Assembly: GCF_007747215.1 (NCBI RefSeq)
Contig: NZ_CP036273.1
Coordinates: forward strand, 3,394,322 to 3,458,321
DNA: 64,000 nt
Origin: Urbifossiella limnaea
GTDB lineage: Bacteria > Planctomycetota > Planctomycetia > Gemmatales > Gemmataceae
Reading direction: 5' to 3'
Part shown: positions 52,114 through 59,987 of the stretch, in pieces
How positions within the stretch are numbered: the stretch's first letter is position 1
Layout of the letters: each line of letters starts with the position of its first letter
Made by a program: the position numbers and the translations under genes
Notes under the pieces: generated by a model
The model's database searches: none
The model's input: the letters and a program-made list of their open reading frames with translations, nothing else
Told to the model about the DNA's origin: nothing

Positions 52114-52926
52114 ATGCCCTACGACTCCGCCCGACTCCCCGAATACCTGGCCGCCGCGCAGGAGGCCGCCCGCGCCGGAGCGGCCGTGTTGGAGTCGTGG
52201 CGCGGCCGGTTCGTCGTCCGCGAGAAGGCCCGCGCCGACCTCGTGTCCGAGGCCGATCAGGCGTCGCAAGACGTGGTGAAGGCGTACCTGCTCGGCCGGT
52301 TTCCCGAGCACCAGTTCGTCGGCGAGGAAGAGTCGTTCGGCAAGCCGATTGAGGCCACGCGGCCGGCGGCGGGGTCAGCCCCGGCGTGGGTGGTGGACCC
52401 ACTCGACGGCACCGCCAACTACGTCCACGACGTGCCGGCCTACTGCGTGTCGATCGGCCTCGTGGTGGACGGCACGCCGGTCGTCGGCGTGATCTACGAC
52501 CCTCGGTTGGACGAGATGTTCGCCGCCGCCGCCGGGCTTGGCGCGACCCTCAACGGCAAGCCGATGAGCGTCAGCGGCATTGCGACGGTCCGCGACGGCA
52601 TGATCGCCACCGGCTTCCCGTCGAACTACGAACGGCAGTTGCGGAATCTGGAGGTGTGGAAGGCGGTCAGCGCCGAGGCGCAGTCGCTGCGGCGCAACGG
52701 CTCGACGGCGCTCGCCCTGGCCTACGTGGCGTGCGGCAGGTTCGACGGGTACTGGGCGTTCGACAACTGGGCGTGGGACGTGGCTGCCGGGTTCGTGATG
52801 GTGACGGAGGCCGGTGGCACCGTGACGACGCTCGACGGCGGCGAGCCCGACCCGTTCCGCCACGACAGCCTGGTGACGAACGGCAAACTGCACGCCGAGC
52901 TCGGCCGCCTAATCCACAACCGCTGA
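52114..52926 (+). CDS. Inositol monophosphatase family protein
   Basis: 270 residues from ATG 52114, 23 bases after the peptidase stop. Metal sites are complete: VGEEESFG, DPLDGTANYVH (the D-P-x-D-G-T-x-N motif) and WDVAAGFVMVTEAGG. Mg-dependent and lithium-sensitive family; substrates include inositol phosphates, fructose-1,6-bisphosphate, PAP or histidinol phosphate. Nothing nearby selects among these. Cytoplasmic, no signal peptide. Confidence 0.92.
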   Translation: MPYDSARLPEYLAAAQEAARAGAAVLESWRGRFVVREKARADLVSEADQASQDVVKAYLLGRFPEHQFVGEEESFGKPIEATRPAAGSAPAWVVDPLDGTANYVHDVPAYCVSIGLVVDGTPVVGVIYDPRLDEMFAAAAGLGATLNGKPMSVSGIATVRDGMIATGFPSNYERQLRNLEVWKAVSAEAQSLRRNGSTALALAYVACGRFDGYWAFDNWAWDVAAGFVMVTEAGGTVTTLDGGEPDPFRHDSLVTNGKLHAELGRLIHNR

Positions 52927-52933
52927 GCACCAC

Positions 52934-53023
52934 TCAGCGGAACAGCCGCTGCGAGAAGCGGTACAGGTCGGCCTTCCACCCAGCAGCGGGCGGCGGGGGA
53001 TGACGCCAGCAGTCCTGCGGTGT
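52934..53023 (-). CDS. Possible very small ORF or gene tail (low confidence)
   Basis: The frame reads VTPQDCWRHPPPPAAGWKAD then LYRFSQRLFR and a stop, with good codon bias and aromatic/basic C terminus that looks protein-like. There is no ATG, GTG or TTG in the right frame after the ispD stop, so it would need a start inside ispD or a rare codon. Could be a remnant. Confidence 0.25.
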   Translation of the reverse strand, partial: TPQDCWRHPPPPAAGWKADLYRFSQRLFR

Positions 53024-53030
53024 GACGGAG

Positions 53031-53777
53031 TCACCACTTCGCTTCGTCGTCGAACCGGACCGGCGGCTGATCCGCCTCGCGGGAGCCAGTCCGGGCCTTG
53101 AGGATCAACTCGGCCAGTGACAGGTCGTCCCGCGTCGTGATCTTGAAGTTCGTCGCCGAGCCCGGCACCACGACGACGGGGTAGCCGGCGGCCTCGACCA
53201 GCTGCGCGTCGTCGGTCACCGGTTGCGGCACGTCAGCCCGGCGGGCGTAGGCGTCGAGCAGCCAGTCGCGGCGGAACACCTGCGGCGTCTGGGCTTGCCA
53301 CAAACCCGTCCGCGGCGTCGTGCCGACGACGCGGTTCGTCGCCGCGTCCACGCGCTTGAGGGTGTCGGCGACCGGAACTGCGAGTAGCGCCGCGCCGTGC
53401 TCCGCGGCGGCGCCGAACACGGCGTCGATCAGCGCCGGCGTACCCAGCGGTCGGACTGCGTCGTGGACCGCGATTAACTCGACACCCGAAGGGACACGGG
53501 CCAGGGCGTTGGCGACCGACTCGAACCGCTCGGCACCGCCGTCGACGAGTTCCACGTTGGCGAACGCGATGAGGTGCCCGAACCGGGCGCGAAAGTCGGC
53601 GCGGTCGTCGGGCGAGAGCACGAGGTAGACCCGGCTCACGTCCGGCCGGTTCCAGAACAACTCGGCCGAGCGCTGCCACACCGGCCGGCCGTCGAGCGAC
53701 ACGAAGGGCTTCTTCTCCAGCCCGCCGAACCGCGACGACTGCCCCGCGGCGGGGATGACGACGGCGACCGACGGCAT
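53031..53777 (-). CDS. ispD: 2-C-methyl-D-erythritol 4-phosphate cytidylyltransferase
   Basis: 248 residues from ATG 53775-53777 (MPSVAVVIPAAGQSSRFGG). CTP-binding glycine-rich PAAGQSSRFGG-x3-KKPF with both basic residues, VHDAVRPLGTPALIDAVF, and TPQVFRRDWLLDAY match IspD. It couples MEP to CTP in the non-mevalonate isoprenoid pathway. The C terminus carries a short acidic extension. An uncharacterised 99-residue gene starts upstream, 20 bases away. Confidence 0.92.
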   Translation of the reverse strand: MPSVAVVIPAAGQSSRFGGLEKKPFVSLDGRPVWQRSAELFWNRPDVSRVYLVLSPDDRADFRARFGHLIAFANVELVDGGAERFESVANALARVPSGVELIAVHDAVRPLGTPALIDAVFGAAAEHGAALLAVPVADTLKRVDAATNRVVGTTPRTGLWQAQTPQVFRRDWLLDAYARRADVPQPVTDDAQLVEAAGYPVVVVPGSATNFKITTRDDLSLAELILKARTGSREADQPPVRFDDEAKW

Positions 53778-53797
53778 GGCAGCTCCGGAGCGGGCGG

Positions 53798-54097
53798 CTA
53801 TTCCGCCGGTTGTTGTATCCGCCCCCGCCACGTGGTGAACGCTTCATTCCACCGACCGACTGCCGCGGCGCCGTCGGCGAACTGCCGCTCCAGCCCCTCG
53901 GCCAGTCGCCCCGCCGCGACCAGTCGCTCGTCCCAGCCCGTCAGCCGTGCCTCGAGTGCTTCTAGCGGCGACTGGGTCGGCAGCGGCGGCGCGTCGGGCC
54001 AGCGGGCCTCGAACGCGTCGAGTTCTGCGAGGGCGGTCGCGACGGCCGCGTCCATCTCGGCGAGGGCGGCGAGCCAGTCGGCGGTCGGGAGCGTCAT
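53798..54097 (-). CDS. Coiled-coil hypothetical protein upstream of ispD
   Basis: 99 residues from ATG 54095-54097 (MTLPTADWLAALAEMDAAVA). Alanine- and leucine-rich with heptad-like spacing over most of its length, about 15% acidic, ending in RGRIQQPAE. Looks like a soluble helical-bundle protein. The open frame extends another 124 codons upstream without protein-like composition. No family recognised; likely in one transcript with ispD. Confidence 0.6.
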   Translation of the reverse strand: MTLPTADWLAALAEMDAAVATALAELDAFEARWPDAPPLPTQSPLEALEARLTGWDERLVAAGRLAEGLERQFADGAAAVGRWNEAFTTWRGRIQQPAE

Positions 54098-54311
54098 CGC
54101 GGCCCCGGGTGGTGCGGCAAGGCGGGCAACCGGGGCGAGCAGATACCGGCCGCGACCGCCGCGTGGAAGGCCGTTTTCGCCAGTTTTTTCCTTGCGTCCG
54201 CCCGTCGCCGCGGGTATGCGGGCGGCTCGTCTTTGGGGGACGGACTCGGCTTCCGCGGGGGCGGGCGGCCGAAACGGATGTCCGACGCGCGCCCACGGGG
54301 AGGGCCACGCC

Positions 54312-55073
54312 GTGTACGTTGCCTGCTCGACTCTGTGCTTCACCCGGATGCCACTGGAGGACGCCCTCCGGACTATCCGGGAGATGCACTTTCCCAAGGC
54401 CGACCTCGCTGTACACAGCGGAGGCCCGCACCTGACGCCCGCGGAGGTGCTCGCCGACCCCGGCCGCACGGCTCAGCGGCTCAAGGCCGCGAACCTGCCG
54501 CTCGCGGCGTTCCACGTAGTCATCGACAACCCGAACCCCGAGCAGGCGCGGGCCGAGCTGCGCGCCGTGTGCCGGCTCGCCAGGGTCATGACCGTTCCGA
54601 CCGTCACCGTGCCCGCCGCCCCGATCGGGGCCGACCTCGACGCCGAGACGACGCGACTGTCCGACTGGGTCCGGACGGCCGAGTCCGAGGGTGTGATCCT
54701 CACCGTGGAGACCCACGGCGAGACGGTCACGGCCGACCCGGCAGGGGCGGTCGAGCTGTGCCGCCGGGTGCCGGGCTTGGGCCTGACGCTCGACCCCAGC
54801 CACTATCATGTCACCCCGCACGGCCCGGTCGGCCACGACGCCGCGTTCCCCTACGTGCGGCACGTCCGCCTCCGCGACAGCGGTACGACCCCGGAACAGT
54901 TCCAGGTCCGCGTCGGGCAGGGCGAGCTGGAGTACAGCCGCGTGCTGACACAGCTCGACCGCGTCCACTACGACCGCGCCCTGACCGTGGACGTGCGCGA
55001 CGTGCCGGACAGCCCGTTCCCGGTCGAGCCCGAGGTGCGCAAGCTCAAGTACCTGCTCGAGTCGCTGATCTGA
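54312..55073 (+). CDS. Sugar phosphate isomerase/epimerase-like TIM barrel
   Basis: 253 residues, GTG start at 54312 after GGGGAGGG. Xylose-isomerase-like fold (AP endonuclease family 2): strand and metal positions visible in LAAFHVVIDN, GVILTVETHGE (metal Glu), LGLTLDPSHYHV (metal Asp-x-His) and YVRHVRLRDSG (His). Such proteins isomerise or epimerise sugars or inositols. No neighbour gives a substrate. Ends two bases before the kinase stop on the other strand, without a terminator hairpin. Confidence 0.83.
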   Translation: MYVACSTLCFTRMPLEDALRTIREMHFPKADLAVHSGGPHLTPAEVLADPGRTAQRLKAANLPLAAFHVVIDNPNPEQARAELRAVCRLARVMTVPTVTVPAAPIGADLDAETTRLSDWVRTAESEGVILTVETHGETVTADPAGAVELCRRVPGLGLTLDPSHYHVTPHGPVGHDAAFPYVRHVRLRDSGTTPEQFQVRVGQGELEYSRVLTQLDRVHYDRALTVDVRDVPDSPFPVEPEVRKLKYLLESLI

Positions 55074-55075
55074 CG

Positions 55076-57547
55076 CTACTCGGCGCCGACGCGCAGCCCC
55101 TCGACGGTCGGCGCGCCGCCGGGGAGGAAGCGGAGGAAGGCCGGGTCGTCGGCCCGATTGGTCGAGAACTCGGGCGCGGGGTTGACGACAACGGCATTCG
55201 GGATCAGGTTGCCGGCGTTGGCGTCGGGCGCCCGGCCGTTCTGCTTCGCGGTCACGCCCGGCAGGTCGGCATCGGTCCGCCCGATCGCCTCGGGGACGCG
55301 GGCGAAGTAGTTGCGGCTCACGGTCAGCACCACGTTCGGCGTGGTGCGGTCCTTGCCGGTCACGACCAGGCCGGTTTTGCACTCGGCGATCATGTTCTGC
55401 GTCACACTCAGCTTGAGCGGTTGACGGTCTGCTGGGCGGGCGGCGGAGATGGCCGAGTCCAGCTGGAAGAAGCGGCAGTTCGTCACGTCAACGCCGTCCA
55501 CGGGAGCCTCGAAGCGGATGCCCGCGCGGCCGGGCCCCTCGAACCGGCAGAACCGCACGACGAGGGCGCGGGCCGACAGGTTCCCCTGCGTCTCCACTTT
55601 CACCCCGGCGTCCTGATTGGGGCCGACCACAACGCGAACCCGGTCCAGCACGACGGGCTTGGCCGAGTTGCCTGCGACGTTGAAGAGCCGTACGCCGCCC
55701 TTCTTGCCACCCTGCACGGTCACGTTTTCCAGCGTCGCTCCGGCGATGTTGCCGCTCATGCCGATGGCGTAGTCGGCCCCGCCCTGGGCATCGACCACGA
55801 ACCCACGCAGCCGAAAGCTCTCGGCCCCGTTCACCACCTCCACGAGCGCCGTGCCGGGGTTGGCCGCGCTCAGCGTTAGTGCCACCGGCTTGCCGTCGGG
55901 GAGGGCCGATTCGATGGTCACGTCGCGTCGCGACACGCGGACCAGGCTCTCCGTCAGCGTCGGCTCCTCGACCGCGATGGTGTCGCCGTTGGCCGCACGG
56001 GCTACGGCCTGCGCCAGCGTTTGAAACGTCCCCTCGCCGGACTTCGACTTCGAGACGATCAGTCGCTTGGCCCCGGACCCCACGGGCGGAAGAGGAGGCT
56101 CGGGTGGCTGACGGAGGAAGTACGCGACGATTCCGCCGCCGATCAGCACAACAGCCGCACCCGCCGCCAGGAGGAGCGGTCGCGTCCGCCGCCGCGACGG
56201 GCCGCTCGGGGCGCGCGTCGCCCGGGCTTCGGGCTGGGCCCGGCCGTTCGGTGGGGTATCGCCGGCGGCTAGCGGTGAAGCGTCGTCCAGCGACTCCCAC
56301 ACGCCGGGCGACGGAGTCGGGGCGGTCGTCACCACGGCAATCTGTGTCGGGGCCGAACTCAGACTCGCAGGTGAACTGAGCCGGATGCCGCTTCCGGCTT
56401 CAGCGCCGAGTTGCATCGTCGGGCTGGCCGTCGAACGAACGGCCGGGCGACCGCCCAGAGACGCGGCCAACGCCGGAGACAACTGCGGCATCTCGGCGTC
56501 GGTGGGCGGGGCGATCGGAATGCTCACCCACGGCTGCAGCGCGGCCATCACCTCGGCCGGCGTCTGGTAGCGGTGCTCGGGTTTCTTCGCCATCATCCGC
56601 GCCAGCACGGCGACGACCGCGTCCGGCACGTCGGCGCGGTACTCGCGCACCGGCCGCGGCTCGCGCGTGCGGTGCCAGATGAGCTTCTGCGGGATCGTCC
56701 CTTCCGGGAAGGGCTGGCTCCCCGTCAGCAGGAAGTAGAACGTGGCGCCCAGCGAATAGATGTCGGAGCGGATGTCGACCGTGTGGCTGTCCTCGGCCTG
56801 CTCGGGGGAGAGGTAGTCTGCGGTCCCGAGGATGTTCTCGTCGTACTTGCGTGTGATGTGGTCGTCCGTGTCGAACGTCAGGCGGGCCAGGCCCATGTCG
56901 AGAATCTTCACCACGCCGGCGCGGTCGAGCAGGATGTTACCCGGCTTGATGTCGCGGTGCACCATCCCGATCGCGTTGGCGTGGTCGAGCCCGACCGCGG
57001 AGGCGTACACGTAGTGGCACGCCCGCACCGGGTCGAGCGGGCCTGTTTTCTTGACCAGGTCCTGGAGGTTGGTGCCGTCGACGTACTCCATCACCAGGAA
57101 GTGCAGGTTCTCGTCCTGGTCGATGTCGAAGGCGCGAACGATGTTGGGGTGGTCCACGGCGGCGGCGGCGCGCGCCTCGCGGTTGAACCGGTCCAGGCTC
57201 GCCTGGTCGGCGGCCTTGGCAGTCGGCAGCACCTTGACCGCCACCCGGCGGCGCATCAGCTTGTGCTCGCACAGGAACACCGTGCCCATGCCGCCGGCCC
57301 CGAGCCGTTCCAGGACGCGGTACTTGCCGATCGTGAACCGCTTCCACTTCCCCTGGAGAATTTGCTCGGCCTGGAAGTACGTCAGCATGGCGTCGCGGAC
57401 GAGTTGGCCGGCGGCCTTGGCCGGCTCGGCGGGGAGGGCGGCCACCCCGCCGATCTTGCCCAGGTACGCTTTCAGCTTGGCCTCGTCGGCGACCCCGCTT
57501 TTCTGGACCAGGTCCAGGAACTCGGGAACCGAAGCGGGGGGAGCCAT
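55076..57547 (-). CDS. Receptor-type Ser/Thr kinase with extracellular beta-helix
   Basis: 823 residues. About 1-75 is the planctomycete N-terminal module (SVPEFLDLVQKSG ... LTYFQAEQILQGKW). About 80-345 is the kinase: LGAGGMG, HRDIKPGNILL at about 195, LDMGLA, SPEQ. A Pro/Ser-rich linker and one membrane helix (about 455-477) follow. About 490-815 is an outward part of a right-handed beta-helix type (repeats such as ATLENVTVQGGKKGGVRLFN, VDVTNCRFFQL), as in pectate-lyase-like or NosD-like sensors. This suggests a kinase sensing a polysaccharide. Same direction as the next kinase upstream, with 290 bases between. Confidence 0.88.
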   Translation of the reverse strand: MAPPASVPEFLDLVQKSGVADEAKLKAYLGKIGGVAALPAEPAKAAGQLVRDAMLTYFQAEQILQGKWKRFTIGKYRVLERLGAGGMGTVFLCEHKLMRRRVAVKVLPTAKAADQASLDRFNREARAAAAVDHPNIVRAFDIDQDENLHFLVMEYVDGTNLQDLVKKTGPLDPVRACHYVYASAVGLDHANAIGMVHRDIKPGNILLDRAGVVKILDMGLARLTFDTDDHITRKYDENILGTADYLSPEQAEDSHTVDIRSDIYSLGATFYFLLTGSQPFPEGTIPQKLIWHRTREPRPVREYRADVPDAVVAVLARMMAKKPEHRYQTPAEVMAALQPWVSIPIAPPTDAEMPQLSPALAASLGGRPAVRSTASPTMQLGAEAGSGIRLSSPASLSSAPTQIAVVTTAPTPSPGVWESLDDASPLAAGDTPPNGRAQPEARATRAPSGPSRRRTRPLLLAAGAAVVLIGGGIVAYFLRQPPEPPLPPVGSGAKRLIVSKSKSGEGTFQTLAQAVARAANGDTIAVEEPTLTESLVRVSRRDVTIESALPDGKPVALTLSAANPGTALVEVVNGAESFRLRGFVVDAQGGADYAIGMSGNIAGATLENVTVQGGKKGGVRLFNVAGNSAKPVVLDRVRVVVGPNQDAGVKVETQGNLSARALVVRFCRFEGPGRAGIRFEAPVDGVDVTNCRFFQLDSAISAARPADRQPLKLSVTQNMIAECKTGLVVTGKDRTTPNVVLTVSRNYFARVPEAIGRTDADLPGVTAKQNGRAPDANAGNLIPNAVVVNPAPEFSTNRADDPAFLRFLPGGAPTVEGLRVGAE

Positions 57548-57838
57548 GTGTCGAGATCCTCGCCGGGCGGCTGAGGCGGTTAGACGGCGTTGTTACTATA
57601 GGGCATGAGCCACAGATGGGAGACGCCCAACACGCTCAGTGTGAGCGCTTTTCGTGCGCGGTTCAACTGCGAACTCTGCAAACGGGACGGCGGGCGCGTC
57701 AGCCCCTGCTTGGGCCACTCTCACGCATCATGGCGGTGGGGTGGAGGGTTTACCGAAGGTATCGACTTGGTCAGGCGAAAGTGTGTTGGAATCTATTCTG
57801 CATGGCCGCGTCGATCGAACCGGCGTGCCGGCAAAGGG
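57548..57838. other. Intergenic region between two kinase genes
   Basis: 291 bases with lower GC than average (for example CTATTCTGCATGG near 57798, GTTACTATAGGG near 57595). It probably contains the promoter of the downstream kinase on the minus strand, reading TATAGT at about 57596-57601 as a candidate -10. An 84-codon plus-strand frame here has no recognisable features and is not called. Confidence 0.4.
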
Positions 57839-59734
57839 TTATCTCGGCACAACCAATAGTTGGCGGTACGTTTCGACCTCGACCGTCGCCGGGCCGGAGG
57901 GCGTCTTCTGCACGGTGCCGCGGACGCGGACCGTCTTCCCGTCGAACCGGATCGCCACCTCGTTTGCATTCGCCGGGTCTGCGAGTTCACGGTCGAGTTT
58001 GGCCACGAACGCCGTCGGCGCCCTGTCGTCTATCGTCGATTTGAGGCACACGGCATCCCCGCCACCGACCGCGGCGACACGGAACTCCACGGTGCAGACT
58101 TTGCCGTCGAGCTGAGCAGTGGCCTCTGGGGCGAAGGCGGCTTCGGTCAGCGTCGGGGCGCGGCGGGCGTCGTCGGGACCAGTCCCCTTCGTCGTTACTC
58201 CGTCCGGCATCTGCCCCTTGCCGAGGAAGTAAGCCCCGGCCGCAATTGCGCCGCAGAACACCAGCCCCACCGCGACGGCGGACGCGACATAAAGGCCACG
58301 CCGCGACGACGCCTGCGGCGCGAAGCGGTAGTCGGTTGCCGAACTGTCGGTCGGCTCGGTGATCGGCTCAGGAGACGGGCGCTGCCGCATCGGGGCCGTA
58401 GCCGCGGCTGCGTTGCGGGTCGTGGACTTGGGGCTCCCCGCGGGCGGATTCCTGGGCGACGAGTTGCCGGCGACTCCGACCCGCCCGGACGCAGGAGCGA
58501 ACCGCCCCGACCCGCCCGTCACCATACGGCCGGAACTTCCGGTACCGCCGCCGCGGAGCGCAGAACGCCCGGGGCCGAAGAGTGCGCGGCCCAGTGGTAC
58601 CGACGCTCCGGTGCCGCTCGCCTTGTCCACGGCGTGGCCGGTCAGTGCCAGCACGAGTGGGCAGAGGCCGGGCATCTCTTTCGCCGGCGGCGGGTCGCTC
58701 GGCAAGTCCGCCCACTCGGCGAGCGCGTCGGCCACCTCGATCGGCGACTGGTAGCGGTCGTCGGCGTTTTTCGCCATCATCACCTGGAGCACGTCGAGAA
58801 TGCCCTGCGGCACGTCCGAGCGGTAGGCCTCGATCGGCTTCGGGTCGCGCGTCTGGTGGGCGACCAGCTTCGCGGCGATGGTGCCGTCCGGGAAGGGCGT
58901 CTGGCCGGTGAGCAGGTAGTAGAGCGTGCCGCCGAGGCTGTAGATGTCGGCCCGCACGTCCACGGTGTTGCTCACGGCCTGCTCGGGGGCCAGGTAGTCG
59001 GCAGTCCCGAGTACGCACTTGTCGTCGTACTTCTCGGTCACGCTGTCGGTGGGCTTGTTGAAGAACCGGGCCAGCCCCATGTCGAGAATTTTCACGACGC
59101 CGGTCCGCTCCAGGAGCAGGTTGCCCGGCTTGATGTCGCGGTGGACCATGCCCAGCTCGTGGGCGTGTTGGATGCCGACGGCGGACTGCGCGACGTAGTG
59201 GGCGGCGCGGACCGGGTCCATCGGGCCGTGCCGGGCCACGATGTCCTGGAGGCTGCACCCGTCCACGTACTCCATGACCAGGAAGTGCAACTTGTCGTGG
59301 ACGTCGATGTCGTACGCCCGGACGATGTTCGGGTGGTCGAGCGCGGCTACGGCCCGCGCCTCGCGGTGGAACCGCTCCAAGTTCGACGGGTCTTCCAACT
59401 TCTCCACCGGCAGCACCTTCAGCGCCACGAGGCGCTTCATGAGGGTGTGCTCGCACAGGTACACGGCCCCCATGCCGCCGGCGCCGATGAGTTCGAGCAG
59501 TCGGTACTTCGAGCCGATTGTGAAGCGCTTGTACCGGCCGAGCTTCAGCTGCTTGGCCTGAAAGAAGGTGAGCAGGCCTTCGCGGACGAAGAGCGCGGCG
59601 GTCGGGTCGAGCGTTGTCGGCAGGGTGCCGGCGGCACGGTGGCGGTCGATGACTTCGTCGACGGTGGCGTCGGGGAGGAGACCGCTCTTGCGGACCAGGT
59701 CGAGGAACTCTGGTACGGTGGCGGGTGCCGGCAT
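57839..59734 (-). CDS. Receptor-type Ser/Thr kinase with small outer domain
   Basis: 631 residues from ATG 59732-59734 (MPAPATVPEFLDLVRKSGLL). It has the N-terminal module (about 1-80, LTFFQAKQLKLGRY), then the kinase (about 85-350: IGAGGMG, HRDIKPGNLLL, LDMGLA, APEQ). A Gly/Ser/Pro-rich linker, one membrane helix (about 480-505) and a roughly 120-residue outer domain ending GKTVRVRGTVQKTPSGPATV follow. The last segment resembles an OB-like beta-barrel. Close paralogue of the kinase at 55076 in its first 350 residues, but with a different sensor domain: module shuffling. Confidence 0.88.
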   Translation of the reverse strand: MPAPATVPEFLDLVRKSGLLPDATVDEVIDRHRAAGTLPTTLDPTAALFVREGLLTFFQAKQLKLGRYKRFTIGSKYRLLELIGAGGMGAVYLCEHTLMKRLVALKVLPVEKLEDPSNLERFHREARAVAALDHPNIVRAYDIDVHDKLHFLVMEYVDGCSLQDIVARHGPMDPVRAAHYVAQSAVGIQHAHELGMVHRDIKPGNLLLERTGVVKILDMGLARFFNKPTDSVTEKYDDKCVLGTADYLAPEQAVSNTVDVRADIYSLGGTLYYLLTGQTPFPDGTIAAKLVAHQTRDPKPIEAYRSDVPQGILDVLQVMMAKNADDRYQSPIEVADALAEWADLPSDPPPAKEMPGLCPLVLALTGHAVDKASGTGASVPLGRALFGPGRSALRGGGTGSSGRMVTGGSGRFAPASGRVGVAGNSSPRNPPAGSPKSTTRNAAAATAPMRQRPSPEPITEPTDSSATDYRFAPQASSRRGLYVASAVAVGLVFCGAIAAGAYFLGKGQMPDGVTTKGTGPDDARRAPTLTEAAFAPEATAQLDGKVCTVEFRVAAVGGGDAVCLKSTIDDRAPTAFVAKLDRELADPANANEVAIRFDGKTVRVRGTVQKTPSGPATVEVETYRQLLVVPR

Positions 59735-59987
59735 TCTGGGTTTCCTCGTCCCCGGGCCGGGGTGGGCGTCACCCGGTCCCGGTCCCTGGGACTGCCCCAA
59801 GGTCGGGTCGGTCCACCGCGTCCGTGGCGGCAATGTGTCTACTCTGCCGAGGCGCGGCGGCGTCCGCAAGCGGCCGAATCAGATTTTTCGGCGGAACCCG
59901 CGGAGTTACTCCAGCCTACCCGGCCCCCGCGGACCGGGCGGCTTCCGGTATCATATCGGTCGCCTCGCCCCCGGGACGGGAGTCACA

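Noticed and set aside
57605-57859. 84-codon plus-strand frame with several Cys residues
   Set aside because: No ribosome site or family, overlaps the end of the kinase gene; Cys spacing does not form a recognised zinc motif.
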